DNA from: a virus
Reading direction: 5' to 3' (one strand)
Length of the DNA: 23,051 nucleotides
IMG/VR virus record: IMGVR_UViG_3300040808_000441
Coordinates: 1-23,051 of that record
The position numbers and the translations under genes were made by a program. Below, in pieces: positions 15,447 to 21,780 of this stretch. The stretch's first letter is position 1. Every line of letters begins with the position of its first letter. Under the pieces are notes generated by a model, which was not told the origin of the DNA, searched no databases, and was given only the letters and a program-made list of their open reading frames with translations.

Positions 15447-15842
15447 TTATTTATCCAATATAATAAAATTAATATTGTTTTTGTCAGGATTTTTGGTAAT
15501 AAAATGAGGTATTTCTAAAACAACACTTTCTTGTAAACCTCCAATAACCGGTATTAGATTAAAGTCATCTTCAAGTGTTTCTATGTCTAATGCTGCTTCA
15601 TACTCTACATCAAACGTGTATTTCCATACAGTTTGTTTTGTTTTATATGCTTTACCTAGTCCTAATTTAGAAGGTATTTCCTTAATAGTTTCTGGTGGAT
15701 TAACATATGTTGGATTAACCCTCAATCCAATAGTTTGCATAACTGTAAGATAGTTCTGTTGTTGTCTATGCTTTATTAGATCTTCGCCACGCCGACTATT
15801 GGTTTCGGTTATGTCAACTAGAGTATGTATTATAAAGCGCAT
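15447..15842 (-). CDS. Hypothetical protein, 131 aa
   Basis: An unrecognised soluble alpha/beta protein. It begins with a strand (MRFIIHTLVDITETN), then a basic helix with Arg/Gln (RGEDLIKHRQQQNYLTVMQTI), a proline-rich loop (NPTYVNPPETIKEIP), KTKQTVWKYTFDVEYEAAL and a C-terminal strand set ending NINFIILDK. It starts after a strong terminator that ends the upstream gene, and no promoter or ribosome site is obvious before ATG 15842. The sequence layout suggests a conserved phage protein, but nothing indicates its job. Confidence 0.7.
   Translation of the reverse strand: MRFIIHTLVDITETNSRRGEDLIKHRQQQNYLTVMQTIGLRVNPTYVNPPETIKEIPSKLGLGKAYKTKQTVWKYTFDVEYEAALDIETLEDDFNLIPVIGGLQESVVLEIPHFITKNPDKNNINFIILDK
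15448..15455 (-). promoter_or_regulatory. T4-type late promoter (GATAAATA) upstream of the holin-like gene
   Basis: Minus-strand GATAAATA spanning the end of the 131-aa gene. Expected RNA start is near 15443, leaving a ~100 nt leader that includes an (AAAC)-type tetranucleotide run at about 15415-15427. Less certain because of the long leader. Confidence 0.45.
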
Positions 15843-15857
15843 ACTATACTTATGGCC

Positions 15858-15891
15858 ATAAAAAAAGAGCCCACATAAATGTGAGCTCTTT
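15858..15891 (-). terminator. Rho-independent terminator of the 104-aa late gene
   Basis: On the minus strand AAAGAGC-T-CACAT ... ATGTG-G-GCTCTTT pairs over about 12 positions with one mismatch and a two-base loop (15864-15891), directly followed by a run of T residues. It lies 46 bases after the stop of the upstream gene, so that gene forms a single-gene unit. Confidence 0.88.
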
Positions 15892-15936
15892 GTGTGACGC
15901 CTGTCCGCGTTTCACGATACCTAAGGTAGTTAGGAT

Positions 15937-16251
15937 TTAGTCTACAAACGTTGCAACTAATGCTGCTGTTACGCCTGTTACGCCACGGTAGTCTGCACCA
16001 GGTGTTAGTACGCCTGTGCCTTGTACTGCAACGTGTGCAACACCTGTTGATGTGTGAGCAACGCCTGCAATAGTTACTGCATCGTCTGTGCCTGCAACGC
16101 CGCCAGCTGTCATAGCTGCTACTACTGCGTTAAGATCTGCAATTGCTGTTGTTGTGATTGCTGTTTTTGATAGCGATAAAATGCGTGTGTTTGGACCTAG
16201 TCCGTTACCTGCAATTACGTTTACGCCGTTTACTTTTGTTACTGCTGCCAT
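15937..16251 (-). CDS. Strongly expressed Ala/Thr/Val-rich late protein, 104 aa (head decoration-like)
   Basis: Start chosen at ATG 16251 (MAAVTKVNGV) because AGGAGA sits at good spacing; an upstream in-frame ATG at 16281 would add ten residues through the leader and ribosome site. The protein is short, small-residue-rich and probably all beta (VNVIAGNGLGPNTRILSLSK ... VAHVAVQGTGVL). It lacks Cys, Trp and charge clusters. The expression signals are exceptional: GATAAATA promoter, a 9-bp hairpin at the RNA 5' end, a strong Shine-Dalgarno site and a strong terminator. This is what one expects for an abundant virion protein such as a capsid decoration or outer-head protein. Identity is not proven. 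Confidence 0.72.
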   Translation of the reverse strand: MAAVTKVNGVNVIAGNGLGPNTRILSLSKTAITTTAIADLNAVVAAMTAGGVAGTDDAVTIAGVAHTSTGVAHVAVQGTGVLTPGADYRGVTGVTAALVATFVD

Positions 16252-16278
16252 TTTATATTCTCCTATAATCTCTAATGG

Positions 16279-16301
16279 CAAGTTAGACCTCTTCTAACTT
16301 G
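16279..16301 (-). promoter_or_regulatory. 5'-terminal stem-loop in the leader of the 104-aa late gene
   Basis: CAAGTTAGA / TCTAACTTG, nine perfect pairs with a five-base loop, beginning at about the third base of the predicted transcript. Likely an mRNA 5' stabiliser; it does not reach the ribosome site. Confidence 0.68.
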
Positions 16302-16308
16302 TATAAAG

Positions 16309-16316
16309 TATTTATC
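16309..16316 (-). promoter_or_regulatory. T4-type late promoter (GATAAATA) for the 104-aa gene
   Basis: Minus-strand GATAAATA followed by CTTTATA; T4 spacing gives an RNA start near 16303 and a 52 nt leader with stem-loop and AGGAGA. Confidence 0.65.
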
Positions 16317-16341
16317 AATTTAGGATATTTTTATGGTTATA

Positions 16342-17283
16342 TTAGCGTTTTTTAGCTCGTTGTTGAAGGGCTCTTAGCTGTTGTACAAATGCAGGACCAC
16401 CTTGTACAATATCATCTATTGCTTTAATTGCTGGCATATATGCTTGAATCATACTTGCACTTGCTGCTTTATTGTTCTTAGCTTGCTCTAAAAACTTCTT
16501 AGTCAATGCTAAGTTGCCTGTGCCAACTAGATAACGATACAATGCTAATTCGTCACCTGTCGTTGCAATATCGGGTGTAGATATAGTTGGTTCTGGATCT
16601 ACAACACTTGCTTTCTCTAGGTCTTTAACTGCTGCAAACTTTTCAAAGTCTTCAATTATATCTGAGTTTCTTAGTTTAGCTCTAACAGCGAATATTAAAC
16701 GTGTTGATACTAGACGCTTTTCTGCTTTAGTTAAACGAGGAAAGTTGGCTATATTTCTACGTACTGCTTTGTAATCTGTATTAGATATATTAAGTGCGCC
16801 TTCGATTGCCATTAACATCTTTCCAGGAGTTACAGGATTAGATCCTTGTGCTAATGCTCGTAGGTATCTATTAATAGCCGCAATTGGCAATCTAGTATTC
16901 TTCTTAAGAAGTTTAGCCTTGTCTGGATCTTTAAGTTTATCTTGGGCACTATCGTCCCCTACTAGGAAATAGATAAAGTTATATAGGTCAGTGCCCATTA
17001 TACGATAAAATTTATAAAGATCAAAGCCAATAGTTTTCTTTGCATATCGTTGTACGTATCCTTTAAAGTCTGGATACTGGCGCATTGTTTCAAATACCAA
17101 AAGCATAAGATACATACGTTCGCCACAGTCAGTATACGTTAGACGTTGTGAGCTGCCATTATCTTTGGTCATTCGTGACTCGTGCAAGTCTTTTAAGAAA
17201 GAAAATGCAACTTCACTATCAGGAGTCATTTCATGACCGCCCTCAATCTCTGCCCACTGTGCTGCTGTATACTTTTCAGACAT
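16342..17283 (-). CDS. Hypothetical mostly helical protein, 313 aa
   Basis: An unrecognised soluble, basic, largely helical protein. Visible features: an N-terminal SEKYTAAQWAEIEGG segment, a Tyr/Phe-rich helical region at about 60-110 (RMYLMLLVFETM ... DLYNFIYFLVG), Lys/Arg-rich helices (KAEKRLVSTRLIFAVRAKLRN) and a C-terminal helix ending QQLRALQQRAKKR. No catalytic motif is evident. It starts two bases after the stop of the 142-aa gene, so both are co-translated. Its setting between late structural genes and the NTase cluster suggests a phage-conserved virion or assembly protein, but this is only context. Confidence 0.7.
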   Translation of the reverse strand: MSEKYTAAQWAEIEGGHEMTPDSEVAFSFLKDLHESRMTKDNGSSQRLTYTDCGERMYLMLLVFETMRQYPDFKGYVQRYAKKTIGFDLYKFYRIMGTDLYNFIYFLVGDDSAQDKLKDPDKAKLLKKNTRLPIAAINRYLRALAQGSNPVTPGKMLMAIEGALNISNTDYKAVRRNIANFPRLTKAEKRLVSTRLIFAVRAKLRNSDIIEDFEKFAAVKDLEKASVVDPEPTISTPDIATTGDELALYRYLVGTGNLALTKKFLEQAKNNKAASASMIQAYMPAIKAIDDIVQGGPAFVQQLRALQQRAKKR

Positions 17284-17285
17284 TA

Positions 17286-17714
17286 TTAGCCTTTGGCGTA
17301 CATTCTTGCATCGCGATCAATTTCATCATCGCTTGGTTCTGCAAACTCGTCGCTGCCGTCATCGTAGTCGCTTCCGGCTTCTGGATCGCCTTGACGAATA
17401 TCGCCTTTTTCATCAAAAAGTTTTTGTCCAAACGCTATAATTTGTTTAACCATTTTAGTAGAACAACGGGATCTTTTAGCAATCTCATCTAAACTTTTTG
17501 CGCCAGAGTTAGTGTTAAGATTAATTAGCTGTTCTCCAACTGCTCCTATAACATTAGACAATTTAATTTGGTTCTCGTCTTTCATGTTCATAGTTTTAGT
17601 ATGAACTTGCAATAAATTACCAATAGCTGCATACTTTGTTGTTGTAGGATTGTCTTGGGTTGCATATCCCGGACGACGATCTACTGTTGCTTCTGTTACT
17701 TCATTAATTTTCAT
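17286..17714 (-). CDS. Tagged acidic protein with helix-turn-helix-like segment, 142 aa
   Basis: Begins MKINEVTEATVD, matching the shared M-x-hydrophobic-x-E-hydrophobic tag. The centre reads SLDEIAKRSRCSTKMVKQIIAFGQKL, which resembles a helix-turn-helix (helix, short turn at RCST, recognition-like helix). The C-terminus is strongly acidic (DPEAGSDYDDGSDEFAEP). RBS AAGGAAAT precedes ATG 17714. I cannot decide whether it is a DNA-binding regulator or a packaged structural protein; the tag favours a head association and the HTH-like segment favours regulation. Confidence 0.68.
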   Translation of the reverse strand: MKINEVTEATVDRRPGYATQDNPTTTKYAAIGNLLQVHTKTMNMKDENQIKLSNVIGAVGEQLINLNTNSGAKSLDEIAKRSRCSTKMVKQIIAFGQKLFDEKGDIRQGDPEAGSDYDDGSDEFAEPSDDEIDRDARMYAKG

Positions 17715-17726
17715 TGTTCTATTTCC

Positions 17727-18902
17727 TTAATTTGGTTGCCATCTAGTACGTGGTACTAGTTTAGTTTTACTTCCAAGAGCCACGTAACCTTCGCCACCCT
17801 TCTCGCCTTTTGTTGTTGCCTTAACGTCTGCATCAGCATCGTCTAATTGATCTATGATATGATCTTTTGCAGACATAATTTGTTTTACAAGATTAAAAAT
17901 AGCAGGTAGTGCTTTAGGATTACTTTGACTCATTGCCGCTAATCTTTGCTGCTGTCCTTGACTTACTTTTGATGTTTTAAGCCAATCAAAAAAGCCTGAC
18001 TCTATATTTTTTATTTGTTGTGTTCGAGTCATATGATTCATATATGTATATATGATTCCTGCAGGATTGCTTAAACCTTTTTCACCTGCTAAGAATTGAT
18101 CAATTGGTTGTGCATTTTTTTCTGCGTAAGCTCTAATACCGTTTACTTCTTTTGTGTCTACTTTTGGTTGGTGCGTAACATAAGTTTGTCCTAACACTAC
18201 TGCATCTTGCGAGTTAAGTTCTTTCACATCCTTAATAGGAGCACCTTGTTTGCTCCCCCAACTGTCAAATTTTGTGTGAACTACTACACCAACTTTTGAA
18301 TTCGCTATGCGTCCACCGAGTTGGCCCTTTGTATCTACTGTGTATTTGACGTTGTTGGGTTCAAACTCTACTGCGCCTTTATTTACAGTAAAGGGTTTAC
18401 GTGGACTGTATAACAAATCACCGTATACATATCCTCTAAAGTTTGGAGGCGTAGCTGCTTTCATTATGTTAAAAACTTCTGCCATCTCTTCACTAAAGTC
18501 TTCGCGCCAAGGTTCTTCTTCTACACCTTTGCCTGAGTTTCTAATAAAATTCATAAGATTCTCTGCGCTTGTTGATTTATTACGGCCCCAACCGTTCTTG
18601 CCAACAAGTACAAATTCTCCATCTGGTTCACGACCCCAATAGATAGTAGGATTACCGTCCCATTTTATAGCAATGTCGCCCGAGTCACTGCCCATCTTTT
18701 CTAAGATGTCAGCAGCTTCTAATGCTCCAGCTGAACCTTTAACAAATACAAGATCCTCTAGGTGTTGGTATTCTCTACCCACCTTAGCTTCCGTAAGTTG
18801 ATTACCTGTGTCTCTATCTTTGTCCTCGCAGATGCAAGGCTCAGTGTAACACTTTTGACAGAACCAAGTTTCTTTTAATACTTTAAACTCCGACCATCTC
18901 AT
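17727..18902 (-). CDS. KxDG-motif nucleotidyltransferase/ligase-like protein
   Basis: A 391-residue protein. An N-terminal tag-like MRWSEFKVL is followed by CQKCYTEPCIC (C15, C18, C23, C25), a compact possible zinc knuckle. Then comes IKWDGNPTIYWGR with K80-W-D-G83, the lysine motif I of the DNA/RNA ligase and mRNA capping superfamily. Later segments fit other ligase motifs: GKNGWGRNK (about 101-109), FRGYVYGDLLY (about 155-165, motif III-like) and VGVVVHTKF (about 204-212, motif IV-like). In that family the lysine takes an AMP or GMP. The C-terminal ~130 residues are helical and unknown. Its start overlaps the NTase stop (ATGA), so the two enzymes are made together. Whether it is an active ligase is unproven. 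Confidence 0.68.
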   Translation of the reverse strand: MRWSEFKVLKETWFCQKCYTEPCICEDKDRDTGNQLTEAKVGREYQHLEDLVFVKGSAGALEAADILEKMGSDSGDIAIKWDGNPTIYWGREPDGEFVLVGKNGWGRNKSTSAENLMNFIRNSGKGVEEEPWREDFSEEMAEVFNIMKAATPPNFRGYVYGDLLYSPRKPFTVNKGAVEFEPNNVKYTVDTKGQLGGRIANSKVGVVVHTKFDSWGSKQGAPIKDVKELNSQDAVVLGQTYVTHQPKVDTKEVNGIRAYAEKNAQPIDQFLAGEKGLSNPAGIIYTYMNHMTRTQQIKNIESGFFDWLKTSKVSQGQQQRLAAMSQSNPKALPAIFNLVKQIMSAKDHIIDQLDDADADVKATTKGEKGGEGYVALGSKTKLVPRTRWQPN

Positions 18903-19759
18903 TTTACAAAACTTCCTGATACCATTACAGTACTGTTTAACAATGCTCCGCTTAGTTCTTTAATACGATCGAGTTGTTTATCTTCTAGTGTTTTAGATTG
19001 CGACTCAGGAACTTCTTTACCTGCTTTCTCCATTGCTTCTTTCCACGGAGCAATCAGTTGTTCGTAGTTTGGATCTTTCTTTAAATATTTGATCATACTT
19101 TCAACAGTATGTGTATCAGTTTCTTTTGCACCCTTGCCTAACAATACTGGTGCGATTGTTTTCCATGTATCAGCAATAACTTTGTCGCCTTGCTCTGGGT
19201 CAACTAATCCAAACTTAGGACTAAATTTTAAGCCTCTTCCTCTAGCAATTGCTGATAACAAGATAGCTCTATCCTTGCCTGAATATTGTTGTGTTCCGCC
19301 ACGCTTGGCTCCGCGCTGAAAGTCGGGATTAGATGTAAACATAAAGTCAGTCTGTACAAAGCCATTCTTAGAATTACCGTCGATAGGTGTGCGGAAGTGA
19401 ACTTGGTCTCCTGCATTATGTATCCAGCCGTCTGTCTTGCCTCTACCTTGATTCATAATATCTGCTTCGTCAACACCCTGTGTTGCAAGCCATGCACTTA
19501 GTTTAGCAATAAGTTTTTCTTTGCTTATTTTGTTTGAATCTGTGTTTAGATCTAGGTCACCGGAACTATTCTTTTCAAATGCTCCGTCTGGATCATTCTT
19601 CTTGCCTGTTGTGCCTAACCAATCTTCTTCGTCAAAGGTCAAACCTGTAATCTTTTCAATAAACTGAATAGTAGGATGTACATCCTTTGTAGCAATACGT
19701 TGAGTCAAAGGACCTTGTGGTGTTTTAAATACGTTGCCGCCTTCGTTAAGTATTGTCAT
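18899..19759 (-). CDS. Nucleotidyltransferase-fold protein (pol-beta type)
   Basis: A 286-residue protein with a plausible pol-beta nucleotidyltransferase core: SSGDLDLNTD, residues 65-74, where D68 and D70 would be the paired metal-binding aspartates after a Gly/Ser turn, and FVQTDFMF with D138 as the third carboxylate. A His/Arg segment, DQVHFRTP, lies between. The C-terminal half is helical. Family members transfer nucleotides to tRNA ends, proteins or small molecules; the substrate here cannot be read. It overlaps the upstream 87-aa gene by 14 bases and the KxDG gene by four. A tight pair of a nucleotide-adding enzyme and a ligase-like enzyme suggests one pathway, possibly nucleic-acid end repair or modification. 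Confidence 0.68.
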   Translation of the reverse strand: MTILNEGGNVFKTPQGPLTQRIATKDVHPTIQFIEKITGLTFDEEDWLGTTGKKNDPDGAFEKNSSGDLDLNTDSNKISKEKLIAKLSAWLATQGVDEADIMNQGRGKTDGWIHNAGDQVHFRTPIDGNSKNGFVQTDFMFTSNPDFQRGAKRGGTQQYSGKDRAILLSAIARGRGLKFSPKFGLVDPEQGDKVIADTWKTIAPVLLGKGAKETDTHTVESMIKYLKKDPNYEQLIAPWKEAMEKAGKEVPESQSKTLEDKQLDRIKELSGALLNSTVMVSGSFVK

Positions 19760-20009
19760 TGTTTTTGTTCTCTATAATTTTGTTTATGCTGCGACGGAAC
19801 TTGCGAGGATCGCCTGATCTAATGCTGTTAATAAAACGTCTTTCAAGTTCAGAAGCAGTTTCCATATCAAACTGTTCGTGAATTCTGCTTAAAAGATTAA
19901 TAGAGCTTTCTATAATATTATTAGCAGTAGACTCAATCAAACGTTCATTGTCACGAGTACCGTGAACACTGTTAAGTTCTTCTAAAATTGATCTAGTACG
20001 TTTTTTCAT
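19746..20009 (-). CDS. Small helical protein, 87 aa
   Basis: I prefer ATG 20009 (MKKRTRSILEEL) to ATG 20018, since AGGAA lies at proper distance only for the former and the predicted late transcript starts at about 20024. The protein is charged and almost all helix: KKRTRSILEELNSVHG, ERLIESTANNIIESSINLL and ETASELERRFINSIRSGDPRKFRRSINKII. No family recognised. First gene of the NTase-KxDG operon with a 14-base overlap into the NTase, so it may be a partner of those enzymes. Confidence 0.7.
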   Translation of the reverse strand: MKKRTRSILEELNSVHGTRDNERLIESTANNIIESSINLLSRIHEQFDMETASELERRFINSIRSGDPRKFRRSINKIIENKNNDNT

Positions 20010-20028
20010 GTTTTCCATTCCTATGCAG

Positions 20029-20035
20029 TATTTAG
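20029..20035 (-). promoter_or_regulatory. T4-type late promoter (CTAAATA), leftward
   Basis: Minus-strand CTAAATA 20 bases before ATG 20009; predicted RNA start at about 20024 yields a short leader with AGGAA. Confidence 0.6.
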
Positions 20036-20047
20036 TGTCTTAACACA

Positions 20048-20055
20048 TATAAATA
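20048..20055 (+). promoter_or_regulatory. T4-type late promoter (TATAAATA, perfect), rightward
   Basis: Exact T4 late consensus TATAAATA; predicted RNA start at about 20061 gives a 19 nt leader with CGGAG before the lipase ATG. It lies back to back with the leftward late promoter 13 bases away. Confidence 0.75.
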
Positions 20056-20079
20056 TTATAACATCGAACGGAGAAAACA

Positions 20080-20865
20080 ATGACAAGCAGTATTAAGGAC
20101 ATTGACTTCAAAAAACGTTCTCTTTTATTTGCTAAACTATCCAAGATATCTTATAATAACATCAAAGTAGCTAAAAAGCAAGCGGAAAGATTAGGTTTCA
20201 CTGAAGTAGAATTTTATAACAAAGACGGTGCGCAAGCATATCGTTTTATGAATGACACAGATATAGTAATTGCGTGTCGCGGAACACAACCTACACAATT
20301 TAACGATATTGCAGCAGATTTAAAAGCAATGCCTGTCGTTGCTGAAACTGTTAGTAGAGTTCATAGAGGATTTAAAGCAGAAGTAGATGAACTGTGGCCA
20401 AGAATAATGGCAGACCTAATGTCAAAGCAACCTAAGCAAAAACTTTGGTTCTGCGGTCATAGTTTAGGAGCTGCAATGGCAACTATAATGGCAAGTCGCT
20501 GTCACTTTAACACACGTTTGCCAAATCCAGAGGAATTATACACTTATGGTTCACCAAGAGTAGGTTGGAAAGGTTATGTTGTCCATTTAGGTGTCGTACA
20601 CCATCGTTGGAAGAACAATAATGACATTGTCACTACTGTTCCTTATAAATGGATGGGTTATACACATCATGGCGAAGAACACTATATGAATGCATATGGC
20701 AATGTTCGCAATTTGACTAGGTGGCAGCGTGTTAAGGATCGCTGGCGTGGTATGTGGATGGGAATAAAGAGAGGAAAAATTGATAACTTTTCTGATCATT
20801 CTATAGATAATTATATTCTTTATCTTTCATTATTTGCAAAGGGTAAAGAAAATACACAACACTAG
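20080..20865 (+). CDS. Class 3 lipase/phospholipase (alpha/beta hydrolase)
   Basis: A 261-residue protein of the Lipase_3 type. Core motifs are in order: IVIACRGTQ (oxyanion region, about 62-70), FNDIAADL, VHRGF, the nucleophile elbow CGHSLGAAMAT with S128, YTYGSPRVG (155-162), NNNDIV with D182 as catalytic acid, and DHSIDNYI with H240 as catalytic histidine. All three residues of the triad are thus in place. No signal peptide, so it acts in the cytoplasm or reaches the envelope only after membrane damage, or travels in the virion. Expected substrate is membrane glycero(phospho)lipid. Controlled by a perfect late promoter, so it is made with virion and lysis proteins. First gene of the plus-strand arm. 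Confidence 0.88.
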   Translation: MTSSIKDIDFKKRSLLFAKLSKISYNNIKVAKKQAERLGFTEVEFYNKDGAQAYRFMNDTDIVIACRGTQPTQFNDIAADLKAMPVVAETVSRVHRGFKAEVDELWPRIMADLMSKQPKQKLWFCGHSLGAAMATIMASRCHFNTRLPNPEELYTYGSPRVGWKGYVVHLGVVHHRWKNNNDIVTTVPYKWMGYTHHGEEHYMNAYGNVRNLTRWQRVKDRWRGMWMGIKRGKIDNFSDHSIDNYILYLSLFAKGKENTQH

Positions 20866-21004
20866 TCATAAGATAATTTGTGTTACATACAGATTACACT
20901 CATGGTATTAACTACACACATATCGTCTATGCATAAAATACATACCAAAACACTCAGATATGCAGTGTGCGCATGATAAATAAAAGCGTTACGATTAGTA
21001 ATGG
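20866..21004 (+). other. Non-coding gap before the AOX operon with possible late promoter
   Basis: No gene seen. It contains GATAAATA on the plus strand (20975-20982), which could give late read-in to the next operon, and a weak ATGC...GCAT hairpin just before it. No convincing terminator for the lipase gene was found. Confidence 0.5.
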
Positions 21005-21033
21005 TTGACATACACCCTGTAAGATGCTATTAT
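21005..21033 (+). promoter_or_regulatory. Consensus sigma70 promoter of the DUF1127-AOX operon
   Basis: TTGACA (21005-21010), exactly 17 bases, TATTAT (21028-21033). Six of six at -35 and five of six at -10, the strongest host-type promoter in the window. Expected RNA start about 21040. Confidence 0.85.
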
Positions 21034-21039
21034 ATACAA

Positions 21040-21194
21040 ACGTAACAAAGAGCGGCTTCAGCTCAGAAAAAATGAATGGCACTGGGAAAGACTAGGGCGT
21101 GTCTTACGCCACACAACAGACTGCACAGCTGGGGAAGTTCCAGGGTTGGCTGATTCCTAAAATCACACACACATATACAAAGGAGAATGTAGTA
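21040..21194 (+). promoter_or_regulatory. Long structured leader of the DUF1127-AOX operon
   Basis: About 155 nt of untranslated leader. It has three hairpins: GAGC-GGCTTCA-GCTC (21050-21064), GGCGT-GTCTT-ACGCC (21096-21110), and a nested CAGC/GCTG with TGG/CCA stem (21126-21152). A seven-codon upstream ORF (MNGTGKD, 21072-21095) ends just before the second hairpin. AGGAG at 21181 serves the DUF1127 start. No known riboswitch class recognised. Confidence 0.5.
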
Positions 21195-21452
21195 ATGACT
21201 ACGTTGACAATGGCGGCTGGTACCAGCCTTTCAGGAGTAGCGAACTGGATCAAAAAAATAAACGCTAACATGGCACACAGAAGAGCTGTGCGTCAAGCAG
21301 TAAAAGACCTTTCAGCACTAACAGACTATGAACTACATGACATTGGTATTTCCCGTGGAGATATCCGTGCTGTTGCTAATGGTGATACTTCTATGAAAAG
21401 AGGTATCCAAGTCCACACAGATGCTAACACAAACCTCAAGGGGTGGGTGTAA
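21195..21452 (+). CDS. DUF1127 (YjiS-like) protein
   Basis: An 85-residue protein started at ATG 21195 with AGGAG nine bases upstream. An open in-frame extension back to a GTG at 21099 exists but lacks a good ribosome site. The C-terminal half is the DUF1127 domain: basic helix AHRRAVRQAVKDLSALTDYEL followed by the signature HDIGISRGDIRAVANGD. Small DUF1127 proteins are common in alpha- and gammaproteobacteria, and some bind RNA and affect stress or metabolism in alphaproteobacteria. The domain is a host-type gene in a phage, and it heads the operon leading to the alternative oxidase. Role here unknown: possible RNA-level control of host metabolism. Confidence 0.85.
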   Translation: MTTLTMAAGTSLSGVANWIKKINANMAHRRAVRQAVKDLSALTDYELHDIGISRGDIRAVANGDTSMKRGIQVHTDANTNLKGWV

Positions 21453-21637
21453 TGGAAGCTGTAGGTGACACAACTATTAAAATTAATCCTTTCAAAGCAA
21501 TTGGCAAAACTATAATTGCAATTTGGATTGGCTTCATAGCATTTGGCGAGTCAGCAGGCAGAGCAAGAGCTGCTGCTGAATTAAGTCGTCAAGGCTATCA
21601 CGCAGAAGCAAAACGTTTGATGTTAGAGAAACGCTAA
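21452..21637 (+). CDS. Small protein with one hydrophobic segment, 61 aa
   Basis: Start at ATG 21452 overlaps the DUF1127 stop (TAATG), with AAGGGG upstream. A short hydrophobic segment (TIIAIWIGFIAFGESAG, about 22-38) could lie in or on the membrane. It is followed by the amphipathic helix ARAAAELSRQGYHAEAKRLM. The last helix shares the pattern A-x-x-EL-x-x-x-G-x-x-x-EA-x-R with the next tiny protein, suggesting common ancestry. Not recognised as a named family. Confidence 0.72.
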   Translation: MEAVGDTTIKINPFKAIGKTIIAIWIGFIAFGESAGRARAAAELSRQGYHAEAKRLMLEKR

Positions 21638-21771
21638 TGTGGAAACGTTTTATTAAAGCAATGGAATACAGAAGTTACTGTATGGCAATTAGAGAATTGC
21701 GTACAAAAGGTTTGTACAAAGAAGCTCAAAGAATTTCTGAGTTCAAACACAACATGTATAAAACATCATAG
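21637..21771 (+). CDS. Tiny helical protein, 44 aa
   Basis: ATG 21637 overlaps the previous stop in a TAATG. Translation: MWKRFIKAMEYRSYCMAIRE, then LRTKGLYKEAQRISEFKH and a short tail. The pattern A-x-REL-x-x-K-G-L-Y-x-EA-QR repeats that in the preceding protein, here without the hydrophobic segment. Codon use and overlap support it as real despite its length. Function unknown. Confidence 0.65.
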   Translation: MWKRFIKAMEYRSYCMAIRELRTKGLYKEAQRISEFKHNMYKTS

Positions 21772-21780
21772 GAGATAGAA

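Noticed and set aside
21099-21194. GTG start giving a 32-residue extension of the DUF1127 protein
   Set aside because: Open but without a good ribosome site, and it would translate through the structured leader; AGGAG before ATG 21195 is better.
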